Source: Paenibacillus senegalensis JC66 (GTDB taxonomy: Bacteria; Bacillota; Bacilli; Paenibacillales; NBRC-103111). From it: DNA of 44,089 nucleotides. The notes under the pieces are model-generated. The model was not told the origin of the DNA, ran no database searches, and saw only the letters and a list, made by a program, of their open reading frames with translations. Shown one piece after another: positions 8,480-16,480 of the stretch. A program made the translations under genes and the position numbers. Position 1 is the stretch's first letter. Each line of letters opens with the position of its first letter. The stretch covers positions 37,932 to 82,020 of the forward strand of contig NZ_HE610962.1 in the NCBI RefSeq assembly GCF_000285515.1, written 5' to 3'.

Positions 8480-8515
8480 GCTCATGCCCGGATCAAGTCC
8501 GGCATGAGCTCTTTT
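8480..8515. terminator. Bidirectional terminator between convergent murG-like and MFS genes
   Basis: Stem GCTCATGCCCGGA (8480-8492) with TCCGGCATGAGC (8498-8509), a 5-base loop and T-rich 3' flanks. It lies exactly between the ends of two convergent genes. Confidence 0.85.
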
Positions 8516-8526
8516 CATTATTCCGC

Positions 8527-9732
8527 TTAAGCTTCCTCTGTCCTTTGCTCCTGTCTCGTTTTGTTTATCCCTACAAGGATAACGAAGCCCAATGCTCCGC
8601 ACAGCGCCACCGATGCGCTGATCATATACATAGTGGCAGCGCCTAGCGTTTCATAAATCCATCCTCCGGCGAAGCCAGCCGCAACTCCCGATACTCCTGC
8701 CCAGGTCAGGGCGAACAAAGCCTGTCCGGACGCGCGATAGCGGCTGTCTACCATACGTGCTGTCAGCGTAGTGCCCAAGTAGTAGTAAGCACCGAAGGTA
8801 ATACAGTGCATGATTTGAATGAGCAAGATATGAACAGGCTCCGCTGCCCCTGCCATCAACAGCCACCTGACGGAAAACAGCAAGCTTACAAAAGCAAGCC
8901 CGATCAGCATAAACCGCGTATTGGGGCGGATAATCCGATCCATCAGCAAAAATACCGGAATTTCAAAAAATGACGATAAAAAGGCAGACAAGCCCACGGA
9001 CATTCCCGTTCCGCCCAGCTCCTGAATATAGATGGACACAAATGTGTTGTTCATAGAATTAGGGACAGAGATAAGGATGCCAAGGCCTATAAAAAGCATA
9101 AATACTTTGTCTTTATATAAGCTGCCATATTTACCGCCAGCAGCCGGTGATCCTGTCGCTAAATTGGTCAGTCTGCCGCGGGGAATCCCGATTGTAAACA
9201 ACAGCGAGAATAGCAGCAGCAAGGAATAAATCAGCCAGAGCCGGCCTGTCCCTGTCAGATGAATCCATGCGCCGGCTGTGAGAGCGATAAGCGCATAGCC
9301 CAACGACCCCCACAAGCGGAATGCCCCGAATTTGTGTCGGGTGCCCTCAATCGAATTGAGAATTAAACTGTTGCTCTGTGCGGTCAGCGGGCTAAAGAAA
9401 AAGAAGAAGAAAAGCATGCACGTAAACAGCAAGGTGAACGTATTCAGATTAAAGATAAGCTGGGCAATTATAAAATTGCCCAGCAGAAGAATCACAATTG
9501 TTCTCCTAATATTTTGACTGCGATCGCTGAAGAATCCCCAGACCGGGTTGGCTATAATCGAAACAAGAGGGCCGCCAGCCATAATCATTCCGACCTCCAG
9601 CTTGTTTAACCCCATTTCGGAAAAGTAAAGCGGAAAGTAGACAAATACAATGGATAATGCGCCAAACTGGAAGAATTGATACCATTTGAGAAACTGCAGT
9701 GAACGTCCAGTAGGGGTATGCGTTGTATTCAA
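8527..9732 (-). CDS. MFS transporter (MFS_1-like, HcaT/YcaD-type)
   Basis: About 401 residues with twelve predicted membrane helices. The N-terminal half has WYQFFQFGALSIVFVYFPLYFSEMGL and the cytoplasmic loop GFFSDRSQNIRRT, a degenerate MFS motif A (G-x-x-x-D-x-x-G/R). It resembles the phenylpropionate/nucleoside-permease-like MFS branch. The frame opens further upstream, but the best start is TTG 9732 (encoding MNTTHTPTG), eight bases after AAAGGAT. A run of six Phe occurs in one helix. The substrate is not predictable. Confidence 0.82.
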   Translation of the reverse strand: MNTTHTPTGRSLQFLKWYQFFQFGALSIVFVYFPLYFSEMGLNKLEVGMIMAGGPLVSIIANPVWGFFSDRSQNIRRTIVILLLGNFIIAQLIFNLNTFTLLFTCMLFFFFFFSPLTAQSNSLILNSIEGTRHKFGAFRLWGSLGYALIALTAGAWIHLTGTGRLWLIYSLLLLFSLLFTIGIPRGRLTNLATGSPAAGGKYGSLYKDKVFMLFIGLGILISVPNSMNNTFVSIYIQELGGTGMSVGLSAFLSSFFEIPVFLLMDRIIRPNTRFMLIGLAFVSLLFSVRWLLMAGAAEPVHILLIQIMHCITFGAYYYLGTTLTARMVDSRYRASGQALFALTWAGVSGVAAGFAGGWIYETLGAATMYMISASVALCGALGFVILVGINKTRQEQRTEEA

Positions 9733-9795
9733 AACGGTTAATCCTTTCTGTGCTTCGAGGATAAGCAATCAATCGAGATCTGCCGAAATCGCAAC

Positions 9796-10080
9796 CTAGC
9801 GGCCATAATCCCAGATGCCTACAAACAAATAATAGATCAGGACAAAGTGCAGGACGATCAGGAAGGGGACTCCCCATTGGAATGCGGCATGTCTCGTCTT
9901 ATGATGGAAAATGCGCATGCCGAGTCCAAGACCTAGCGAACCGCCAAGAGCCCCTGTCCACAGCAGCCTTTTCTCCGAAATTCTGCGCCGCTTCTGTCTT
10001 GCTCTCGATTTATCTGCCCCCATCATCCACAGCGCAGCCAAATTCATTACTCCCAGATAAGCTAAGACGAGCCACTCCAT
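9796..10080 (-). CDS. DUF1294 small membrane protein
   Basis: A 94-residue protein with hydrophobic segments at both ends and a basic middle (DKSRARQKRRRISEKRLLW) followed by GGSLGLGLGMRIFHHKTRH, the DUF1294 signature. ATG follows GAGGGGGAAGG. It lies 11 bases after fni on the same strand, so the two are very likely co-transcribed. Function is unknown in the family. Confidence 0.85.
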   Translation of the reverse strand: MEWLVLAYLGVMNLAALWMMGADKSRARQKRRRISEKRLLWTGALGGSLGLGLGMRIFHHKTRHAAFQWGVPFLIVLHFVLIYYLFVGIWDYGR

Positions 10081-10091
10081 GACCTTCCCCC

Positions 10092-11129
10092 TCAGATTCT
10101 TTGTAAATAGCCGCCCTTCTGCAATTGCTTCAGGTTCGCGGCGCCAACCCCAAACATCGCAATACGCAGCTCCAGTTCTAACTGCTCCATTAGCTGATTT
10201 AGGCTCTCCTCGGCTGCGACAGCAGAAGCCAGCACTGAGCGCCCGAACGCTGCCAGATCGGCGCCGAGAGCAAGAGATTTAGCGGCATCCACACCATTAT
10301 GCAGGCCCCCGCTGGCGATAATCGTCTGCCTGGGGTGCCGGGCTCTTACTTCCACAATACAATCCGCCGTAGGCAGCCCCCAGCCTGCGAAAGCATGGGC
10401 CGCTGCTGCTTTGACTTGATCGCGGGCGCGGTGCATCTCCACCTGGCTCCAGGAGGTGCCCCCTGCTCCGGCTACGTCTACAAAGGCAGCCCCAGCTTCA
10501 AACAATTGTGCGGCGACTTCACCGCTAATGCCCCAGCCTACTTCCTTAATTCCGACAGGAACGGTTAGAGCGCGGCATACCTCTTCAATTCGTTTGAGCA
10601 GATCTTTGAAGTTGGTATTCCCCTCCGGTTGAAATACTTCCTGCAGGCTGTTCAGATGAAGCACAAGACCGTCCGCTTCCGCTAGCTCTACCGCACGGCG
10701 GCAGTGATCAACACCATAGCCATAGTTCAATTGCACAGCCCCGAGATTCGAGATCACGGGAATTGTCGGGGCAAGATCCCGTACCCGAAAGGTACCCGTC
10801 AGTTCTTCTGCCTCTATAGCTGCACGAACCGAACCAATACCCATCGCCCATCCCCTCCGTTCGGCGGCCTGCGCAATAGTCCGGTTAATGCTGGCGGCCC
10901 CCTGGGTGCCTCCGGTCATGGAGCTCACCATCAGCGGGGCGCGCAGCGGCTTGCTTAAAAATTCCGTATCCAGACGGATCTCTGAAAAATCCAGCTCCGG
11001 CAATGCAGAGTGCCTGAAGCGGTAATTCTCCATCCCAGTCGTCACTCCTTGGGAGGCTACATCGCGATGGAGGCAAATATCAATATGTTCAGCTTTTCTT
11101 CGTTCAGTCAGATGGCTCGCGGATTTCAT
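10092..11129 (-). CDS. fni: Type 2 isopentenyl-diphosphate delta-isomerase
   Basis: An FMN- and NADPH-dependent enzyme that interconverts isopentenyl and dimethylallyl diphosphate in isoprenoid synthesis. The 345 residues match the family length. Motifs seen: RRKAEHIDICLHRDV at the N-terminus (substrate binding), APLMVSSMTGGTQGA near residue 70, GIKEVGWGISGE near 195, DVAGAGGTSW near 220 and IIASGGLHNGVDAAKSLALGAD near 270 (FMN phosphate site). ATG follows GGGAGG. It heads a two-gene unit with the DUF1294 gene. The predicted protein is complete, with no missing motif. Confidence 0.95.
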   Translation of the reverse strand: MKSASHLTERRKAEHIDICLHRDVASQGVTTGMENYRFRHSALPELDFSEIRLDTEFLSKPLRAPLMVSSMTGGTQGAASINRTIAQAAERRGWAMGIGSVRAAIEAEELTGTFRVRDLAPTIPVISNLGAVQLNYGYGVDHCRRAVELAEADGLVLHLNSLQEVFQPEGNTNFKDLLKRIEEVCRALTVPVGIKEVGWGISGEVAAQLFEAGAAFVDVAGAGGTSWSQVEMHRARDQVKAAAAHAFAGWGLPTADCIVEVRARHPRQTIIASGGLHNGVDAAKSLALGADLAAFGRSVLASAVAAEESLNQLMEQLELELRIAMFGVGAANLKQLQKGGYLQRI

Positions 11130-11272
11130 TTAATTCCCGTCCTCCCTTGTCTACTATACAGTGTAGCACAAAATTGGGCGCTCTCACACGCTTCCAACTA
11201 GTTATTCACCCAGGCTATAACGGGCATTCGCACATACGCTATTCTAGGCTGATTAATGAGGAGGAACCAAGA

Positions 11273-11515
11273 ATGACCCCGAACTACTGGCAAGCGGTTT
11301 GCAAAACTTGCATGAACCGGAAGGTGCGTGTTGAAACCCGGCTTGGCGAAACCTACGAAGGACATATTGTTCATGTAGATGACCATTACGTTTATTTACG
11401 TCTGGACCAGGAGCAAAGCCGCGCTTTTTTCCCTGGGGCGTATAACCCGTTCTTTAATCAAACCGTACTTCCGCTCGTCTTGTTCAATTTATTAACAATT
11501 ACTTTGCTGAATTAG
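11273..11515 (+). CDS. Small protein with a possible Sm-like (LSm) segment
   Basis: An 80-residue protein I cannot name. The frame is open from 11147, but GAGGAGGAA immediately before ATG 11273 (MTPNYWQAVCK) fixes the start. Residues 15-45 (RKVRVETRLGETYEGHIVHVDDHYVYLRL) alternate in the way of the beta strands of Sm/Hfq-like folds: a basic strand, a turn with a Gly, then a strand ending in hydrophobics. A CKTC pair precedes it, and the last 25 residues are hydrophobic, possibly a membrane tail. No partner gene is evident. A long hairpin (11587-11634, arms CCCGCAAAG/CTTTGCGGG) lies downstream. Confidence 0.65.
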   Translation: MTPNYWQAVCKTCMNRKVRVETRLGETYEGHIVHVDDHYVYLRLDQEQSRAFFPGAYNPFFNQTVLPLVLFNLLTITLLN

Positions 11516-11668
11516 TCCGTTGACAGATAAGAGAGCCGCCAGAGCGGAGCAGTTATCCGCTTGTCGGCTCTGCTAGGCAAAATAACCCCGCAAAGTGGGC
11601 CTTGGCTTCGAAGCTTAATCAGGTGCTTTGCGGGAGGCCTCGAAAAACTTATAGATTCCTATTATGTT

Positions 11669-11706
11669 AAAAAAGGCGCCTTCAGCCGCAAAAGCTGTAG
11701 GGCGCC
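11669..11706 (-). terminator. Rho-independent terminator of the stalk-domain gene
   Basis: On the minus strand GGCGCCCTACAGC pairs with GCTGAAGGCGCC across a short loop and is followed by a run of T. It lies directly after the stop at 11713. Confidence 0.85.
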
Positions 11707-11712
11707 CGCTAT

Positions 11713-12981
11713 TTACCGGGTTATGATTACAGTCCGCATCAGGGAGTCCCACTTAACATCCGCATCAAACGACTCGCTGACAAAACGTACCGGAACCATT
11801 GTTACCCAGTCGATTAATTGCGGGGCAGCTTCCAGTTCAACCGCCGCACCATTAACCCAAGCTTGGCGGCTGCCAATCTGCAGGTAAATGTCCGTGTTTT
11901 TGCCGCTTAATGTAACGGACTGCTCTTCCTGATTCCAGGTTACTTTGGCACCAAGCCTCTCGGCAATTGCTCGCAAAGGAACGAGAGTATTCCCCTCCAC
12001 CAGCATCGGTGAAGGTTCAAGCTGAAGGAGCTTATTGTTAACAAGCACATGAATCGGATCGAAAGAAATGCTGAGAGACGCAGCCTCGATCCGGCTTCCA
12101 AATTGTATTTCTCTCTCCCGCAATATTTTTTCCAATGTGTCCTGGCGCAAGCGGATCAGGTCACGGGCGGTATCATCCCGCAGCTTCGTAATTCCCTCGA
12201 CAGTGTCCTGGCGGACATTCTTCAGTAAGGATATGGCGATATCACGTGTCGTCTGCAGCTGCTTCGTTCCATTAACGAACAAGTTGTCCATGCGGGATTT
12301 CGCCTCAATCACGCTAAGCTGTCCCTGGCTGTATTTCCACATCGTGCTCTGCTCGGCTTCTATGTCGATCTCGTAACGCAGTTTACCCAATACGCTTTGA
12401 CGATCCTTGGTGTCCAGCATGCTGGCATACCGGTTCATCGCCCCTGTAGCGTAATTCGGGTTGACTTGATTTTTATACTTCCACATGAGACTCGTCGAAT
12501 AGGCCGGATCGATTTCATTATGGTATTTCCAATACAAACCGGTCGTGTAGGTTTTATCTATTTGATTCAAATAAGCTTTTAACGTCCCGTTAGCTGAATT
12601 CGTCATCACATGCTTCGAATATTCCGTCAGCCTGGGCTTGTACAGAGGCTGGCTGCTCCAGATATCATTCAGAGAACGGTAATCCTCCTGCAACAGATTG
12701 ACCAAATATTGTTTGTCCTCTTTTAGCACATTCTCGAAGTATGAGCGCTCAGATGCCGAGATAGCCATAAATCGGTCAAAATCATCGACCGCTTGCCGAA
12801 GATCGTTCTCGTACAAGTTTTTATACTGCTTCTCTAACTGGTCATAGACCTGCTCCACCTGTTTGACAAACGCCGTGTTAATCTCCGGGACTTCAGCGTG
12901 AACCGGCAAAGTAGCCCCAAACAGAACAACAAAAGCGGCCAGAAACGTTAACAATGATTTGTTTGTTATAATCAGCTTCAC
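11713..12981 (-). CDS. Secreted copper-amine-oxidase-N-terminal (stalk) domain protein
   Basis: A 422-residue exported protein. The start is set at GTG 12981 behind TAAGGAGA, giving a clean signal peptide (MKLIITNKSL, a hydrophobic core and a VHA-E cleavage site near residue 29). Residues 30-130 are rich in Tyr, Lys and Glu and probably helical. Residues 140-190 hold three imperfect 17-18-residue repeats (IDKTYTTGLYWKY, IDPAYSTSLMWKY, VNPNYATGAMNRY). The C-terminal 110 residues hold two stalk motifs, LVPLRAIAERLGAKVTW and MVPVRFVSESFDADVKW, common in Paenibacillus surface and spore proteins. No catalytic residues are seen. The repeats suggest a structural or binding role. Confidence 0.85.
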   Translation of the reverse strand: MKLIITNKSLLTFLAAFVVLFGATLPVHAEVPEINTAFVKQVEQVYDQLEKQYKNLYENDLRQAVDDFDRFMAISASERSYFENVLKEDKQYLVNLLQEDYRSLNDIWSSQPLYKPRLTEYSKHVMTNSANGTLKAYLNQIDKTYTTGLYWKYHNEIDPAYSTSLMWKYKNQVNPNYATGAMNRYASMLDTKDRQSVLGKLRYEIDIEAEQSTMWKYSQGQLSVIEAKSRMDNLFVNGTKQLQTTRDIAISLLKNVRQDTVEGITKLRDDTARDLIRLRQDTLEKILREREIQFGSRIEAASLSISFDPIHVLVNNKLLQLEPSPMLVEGNTLVPLRAIAERLGAKVTWNQEEQSVTLSGKNTDIYLQIGSRQAWVNGAAVELEAAPQLIDWVTMVPVRFVSESFDADVKWDSLMRTVIITR

Positions 12982-13138
12982 TTTTGAATTCTCCTTATTA
13001 GACAAGCTTGACACGCAATCCAGCTCTTACTTCCTTTTATTAGTATAAAACGAAACAAATATTCATTTGGTTGCTGAATTTCCTTATTTTTTGTCAAAAT
13101 TTATAGTTTTTCAGCGAATACGACCGGTTGGGAAACAC

Positions 13139-13187
13139 AAAAAAGCCCTGTCCTCCAAGTGTACAGAGTCTGCACGAAGGACAGGCT
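13139..13187 (-). terminator. Rho-independent terminator of ykuK
   Basis: On the minus strand AAGCCTGTCC pairs with GGACAGGGCTT around a loop of about 25 bases and is followed by TTTTTT. It lies about 30 bases past the stop of ykuK. Confidence 0.75.
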
Positions 13188-13219
13188 TGGAAACGCAGCT
13201 TTCACAATCTGACTGGATA

Positions 13220-13798
13220 TTAAGGATGCACCTCTCGAATCCCCTTCTTGGTGTACCGATTGGCATAAGACGAGGCGGCATAAGCATCAGGCTTGACTCT
13301 GGCTTCGTAAGTTCCCATCGCATTGACCCGCTCAACCATCTCTTGTACATACTGCGCCGTTTTGTTAATGACGGGTATTGTCCCTGCATCAATATCGATG
13401 AAGGTTTCCAGTGACGCGCCTTTATACACATACGGCAGCAGCGGCTCTTCCATTTTATAAAACTCTTCTTCCGTAAAATAACTGGCTACTTCTTGGGATA
13501 ACGTCGTCTCCATGGACAGCTTCTCTTTAATCGATGTCAGCTCCCGGGGAATGACCACCTCGCGGTAACACGCCCATGCTCCTTTGCCAAGCCGGTGGAT
13601 TACAATACCCGTGACAAACATCGTGCAGCCCTTATGGACCTGGCTATCGGTACCTATCACAAAATGGTAAGCATATTGAGGATGCTGGGAAATGAAGCGG
13701 AGAATACGCCTGAAAACCTGCTCCAAGGAAAACCCGCTCTCCGACACATTCTGAAACCTCATTTCCTCACGTGAGGGAAATCGTGGATTAATTGTCAT
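13220..13798 (-). CDS. ykuK: YkuK family RNase H-like protein (DUF458)
   Basis: A 192-residue cytoplasmic protein of the YkuK family, given an RNase H-like fold by family annotation. Seen: a central YHFVIGTDSQVHKG segment (acidic residue on the first strand), then TMFVTGIVIHRLGKG and a C-terminal ETFIDIDAG strand that could supply a second acidic residue. The real target in the cell is unknown; sporulation-related expression is known for relatives. It is monocistronic, with its own terminator. ATG lies in a plausible setting, though the ribosome binding site is weaker than those of its neighbours. Confidence 0.85.
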   Translation of the reverse strand: MTINPRFPSREEMRFQNVSESGFSLEQVFRRILRFISQHPQYAYHFVIGTDSQVHKGCTMFVTGIVIHRLGKGAWACYREVVIPRELTSIKEKLSMETTLSQEVASYFTEEEFYKMEEPLLPYVYKGASLETFIDIDAGTIPVINKTAQYVQEMVERVNAMGTYEARVKPDAYAASSYANRYTKKGIREVHP

Positions 13799-14240
13799 GT
13801 TATCACCTGTACGTGTACACTCGCCCTTCCCTAAGATTGAATTGTATAGCTTTGTCCTTCAGGCCAATGAACGATATCCATCAGTATATGAGCTAAATGC
13901 GGTTCTGGATCTAGTTTATCTCTGGATCTAGTTTATCCAATTGTTGTCAAGTCATAAGCGCTTGCGCTTGTTATCAAGTCATAAAGCGCCTGTTTGCTTC
14001 GTGCTCACCTTCAAGACCCTTCCCATACACGCAAGAGGTAGGGGAATATCTTAACATGTCCAAACGATTCAGGTCAATTATTTATTTTAATTTTCAGAAA
14101 AATCTTTCTGTCTCGTAATCTCCCCCTCCATGTACCAATTATCGACAACCTTCGAAATTCTCCCTCCATGTACCCTTCATGTATCATTCATGTACCCTTT
14201 GAGGTGAAAAGCATTTGAATTGACGATACGCAGAAAGATA
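13799..14240. other. A+T-rich intergenic stretch with short repeats
   Basis: No gene seen. It holds a tandem pair of CTGGATCTAGTTTATC (about 13903-13937), paired TCAAGTCATAA(A)GCG strings around a GCGCTTGCGC core near 13945-13990, and several copies of CATGTACC/CATGTATC between 14130 and 14200. Composition becomes A+T-rich toward the next gene. Confidence 0.55.
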
Positions 14241-14269
14241 TTGCATCACACAAATTTTTACAATATAAT
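14241..14269 (+). promoter_or_regulatory. Sigma-A promoter of the S66 peptidase gene
   Basis: TTGCAT (14241-14246), 17 bases, then a perfect TATAAT (14264-14269), 27 bases before the ATG. Confidence 0.8.
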
Positions 14270-14296
14270 AGCTCAAATTAGGAAAGGCTGATTCAG

Positions 14297-15313
14297 ATGA
14301 TCCGATATCCGTTTTTGAAAAAAGGAACAACAATTGGTGTAACCGCACCCTCTTCAGGGGTGAAGGCCGAATTACACGATATGCTCAAGCTTTCCTTCAA
14401 ACGTATGGAGACGGAAGGATTCCACGTTATGGATGGAGAAACAATTTGGACTCAAAACAAAGCAAAATCTTCTCCAGCCCAAATACGTGCTATTGAATTG
14501 AATAAAATGATGTGTGATGACCAGATTGGTTTAATCATCCCGCCTTGGGGTGGCGAACTTTTAATCGAAATCCTTGAATACCTTCATTTTGATAATTTTA
14601 AGAGTAAGTGGATATTAGGTTATTCGGATACAAGTGTTTTATTGCTAGCAGTAACATTAAAAACAGGAATTGCAACTGCACATGGTCCAAATCTTATTGA
14701 TTTACGCGGAGATTTTTCAGACAACACAACTGCAATGTGGCAATCTGTCTTATCAACTAAAACTGGCGAATCAATCCTCCAATATTCATCGGAGAAATAT
14801 CAAAAGGAATGGAAACACTCTGATCCTACGCCATGTGTCTTTCATTTAACAGAACAAACATATTGGAAGGCTATTCAAGATACTGATGTTAAAATACACG
14901 GTCGCTTACTCGGCGGATGTATCGACGTGATAAGACATTTAATTGGCACACCGTTTGGCGATGTACCCTATTTTCAAAAGAATCTTGTAAATAACGACCC
15001 CATATTATGGTATTTAGAGAATTGCGAATTATCGACAACTGATTTACGCAGATCGTTGGTTCAGATGAAGTTAGCGGGTTGGTTTGATAATTGTTCAGGT
15101 ATTCTGTTCGGAAGAAGCGGTGCAAATCAACCTGTTGACAATTATACAGTAGAGGATATTTACAAAGAGCTATTTGAGGAATTGCAGGTTCCAATAATCT
15201 ACGATATTGATTGTGGTCATGTTCCACCACAAATCACTTTTATAAACGGGGCATATGCTGAGATTGCAGTAGGAGATGGCAAAGGTACCGTAAAGCAATC
15301 TTTTAGTCTATAA
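14297..15313 (+). CDS. S66 family peptidase, MccF-like (microcin C immunity / LD-carboxypeptidase fold)
   Basis: A 338-residue cytoplasmic serine peptidase of family S66. The Ser-Glu-His triad is visible: Ser110 in LGYSDTS, Glu241 in WYLENCE and His308 in IDCGHVP. The spacing matches MccF (Ser118, Glu243, His311), which cleaves the acyl-sulfamoyl-adenylate of processed microcin C, better than the murein LD-carboxypeptidases. IIPPWGG near residue 82 is the usual nucleotide-side loop. ATG follows AGGAAAGG behind its own promoter. The gene is clearly more A+T-rich than its neighbours and is flanked by repeats, which suggests transfer. It may protect against nucleotide-peptide antibiotics. Confidence 0.9.
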   Translation: MIRYPFLKKGTTIGVTAPSSGVKAELHDMLKLSFKRMETEGFHVMDGETIWTQNKAKSSPAQIRAIELNKMMCDDQIGLIIPPWGGELLIEILEYLHFDNFKSKWILGYSDTSVLLLAVTLKTGIATAHGPNLIDLRGDFSDNTTAMWQSVLSTKTGESILQYSSEKYQKEWKHSDPTPCVFHLTEQTYWKAIQDTDVKIHGRLLGGCIDVIRHLIGTPFGDVPYFQKNLVNNDPILWYLENCELSTTDLRRSLVQMKLAGWFDNCSGILFGRSGANQPVDNYTVEDIYKELFEELQVPIIYDIDCGHVPPQITFINGAYAEIAVGDGKGTVKQSFSL

Positions 15314-15348
15314 TTACCCGATCCTCAAAAAATCGCAGCTGGCCCCCG

Positions 15349-15420
15349 GGTTTCGGCTCAGGTTTCGGTCCGGATTTCGGCTCAGGTTTCGGTCTGGATT
15401 TCGGCCCGGGTTTCAGCTCA
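15349..15420. repeat. 12-bp tandem array, six units
   Basis: Six head-to-tail 12-base units, GGTTTCGGCTCA and close variants (GGTTTCGGTCCG, GATTTCGGCTCA, GGTTTCGGTCTG, GATTTCGGCCCG, GGTTTCAGCTCA). A long alternation of two unit types suggests growth by duplication of a 24-base dimer. No coding role is evident. Confidence 0.85.
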
Positions 15421-15433
15421 TTCCATCGATTTT

Positions 15434-15479
15434 CCGTATACATTGCCGCCGGGGGTAGGCTAAGGCGAAATGTATACGG
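15434..15479. repeat. Hairpin element, family A copy 1
   Basis: Perfect inverted repeat CCGTATACATT (15434-15444) and AATGTATACGG (15469-15479) around a 24-base loop containing GCCGCC. Related elements with altered but still pairing arms lie at 15974-16019 and 16026-16070. Confidence 0.8.
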
Positions 15480-15534
15480 TTTTCCGCATCATTTCGAGGG
15501 TTCCCCAGTTCCGGCTCATTCTATGCGATTTTTC

Positions 15535-15905
15535 TGTGAAAATAAAACGCCCCGCATGATGAGCAGTCTCGGGTAATCGTACCTCAATTCATAACCTTGT
15601 TATAACTTTTACGAAATTTCGTATGAAACAATGGCTGCAGCTCCTTTAAACCCGGCAAATGTACGGACTCAACTCTTATACCCCGGTATTTGTACGATTT
15701 GTCATACAAATATTGGGTAATCCCCCTTCAATCCCTTGTATTTGTACGATTTGTCATATAAAAAGATGGCTGCAGGCCCTTAACCCCCTACATTTGTACG
15801 ACGTTTCATACAAATCTCCGGAAATCGCACTTCAACCCCATACATTTGTACGACATTTCGTACAAAACGCAGCCAACAAGCCCGCGCAGCCCGCGAACCC
15901 CGCCA
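15535..15905. repeat. 52-bp palindromic tandem array, locus 1
   Basis: Four well-kept units start at 15687, 15739, 15791 and 15843, exactly 52 bases apart, with decayed units upstream near 15604 and 15657. Each unit holds a near-palindrome of the type TTTGTACGACATTTCGTACA (arms TTTGTACGA / TCGTACAAA) followed by about 27 bases that are also conserved between units. The array starts with a GTGAAAATAAAACGCCCC leader and ends AACCCCGCCAA. The same leader, units and end recur at 43744-44089. No gene is seen within it. Confidence 0.9.
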
Positions 15906-15973
15906 ATCCTGGCTATTTTTCATGCTGGAGTTGCGCCTGGGAATTCAACGGCATGACGGTTTGCCTACATTTT

Positions 15974-16070
15974 CGTATATATTGCCGCCAGGAGGGATCG
16001 CTAAGACGAAATATATACGGTTTTCCGCATACATTTCCCTTGTGGTTGCCGGTGAAGACGAATGTATGCG
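15974..16070. repeat. Hairpin elements, family A copies 2 and 3
   Basis: Two adjacent inverted repeats: CGTATATATT (15974-15983) with AATATATACG (16010-16019), and CGCATACATT (16026-16035) with AATGTATGCG (16061-16070). The loop of the first keeps ATTGCCGCC as in copy 1. Between copies both arms change together, so pairing is kept. Confidence 0.8.
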
Positions 16071-16093
16071 AATGATTGCATACTAAAACAGGA

Positions 16094-16190
16094 GCCTGTC
16101 CGAAATGCAGCTTTTTAGTACGACAGCTTAAAAAGTCAACACCCAAGAATGCTGTCAAATCAACATTCTTGGGTGTTTTATTGTGACACC
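16094..16190. repeat. Dispersed hairpin repeat, copy 2
   Basis: Starts GCCTGTCCGAAATGCAGC and ends with the inverted arms AACACCCAAGAATG (16138-16151) and CATTCTTGGGTGTT (16164-16177), then TTATT. It matches copy 1 at 1076-1183, with changes confined to the middle and the loop. Confidence 0.75.
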
Positions 16191-16420
16191 TTTACCTGGC
16201 AGGGCACGCTCTCTTTACCTGGCAGGGCACGCTCTCTTTACTTGTTGGGGCTACTTGACGCTCTTTTTACTCGTTGGACACGGTCTCTTACTTGGTGGAC
16301 ACGGTCTCTTACTTGGTGGACACGGTCTCTTTACTCGCTGGGGCTACTTGACGCTCTTTTTACTTGCTGGACACGCTCTCTTTACTTGTTGGGGCTACTT
16401 GACGCTCTTTTTACTTGACA
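16190..16420. repeat. Minisatellite of about 22-bp units and larger composites
   Basis: Tandem variants of the pattern (C/T)TTACTTG-N-TGGACACGGTCTC and TTGGGGCTACTTGACGCTCTT, opening with two GGCAGGGCACGCTCTCTTTACCT copies, two or three 21-base TTGGTGGACACGGTCTCTTAC copies, and a composite block repeated near 16240 and 16340. An open frame across it encodes only the repeat and has no ribosome binding site. Confidence 0.8.
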
Positions 16421-16480
16421 GAGAACAGTGCCTCCAATTACGGTCAAGGAGGGGGCTCAGGAGCTTGCTATTCATTTCGT

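Noticed and set aside
15687-15905. Regular palindromic repeats with about 27-base gaps, resembling a CRISPR array
   Set aside because: The gaps are nearly the same in each unit and at the second locus, and no cas gene is present.
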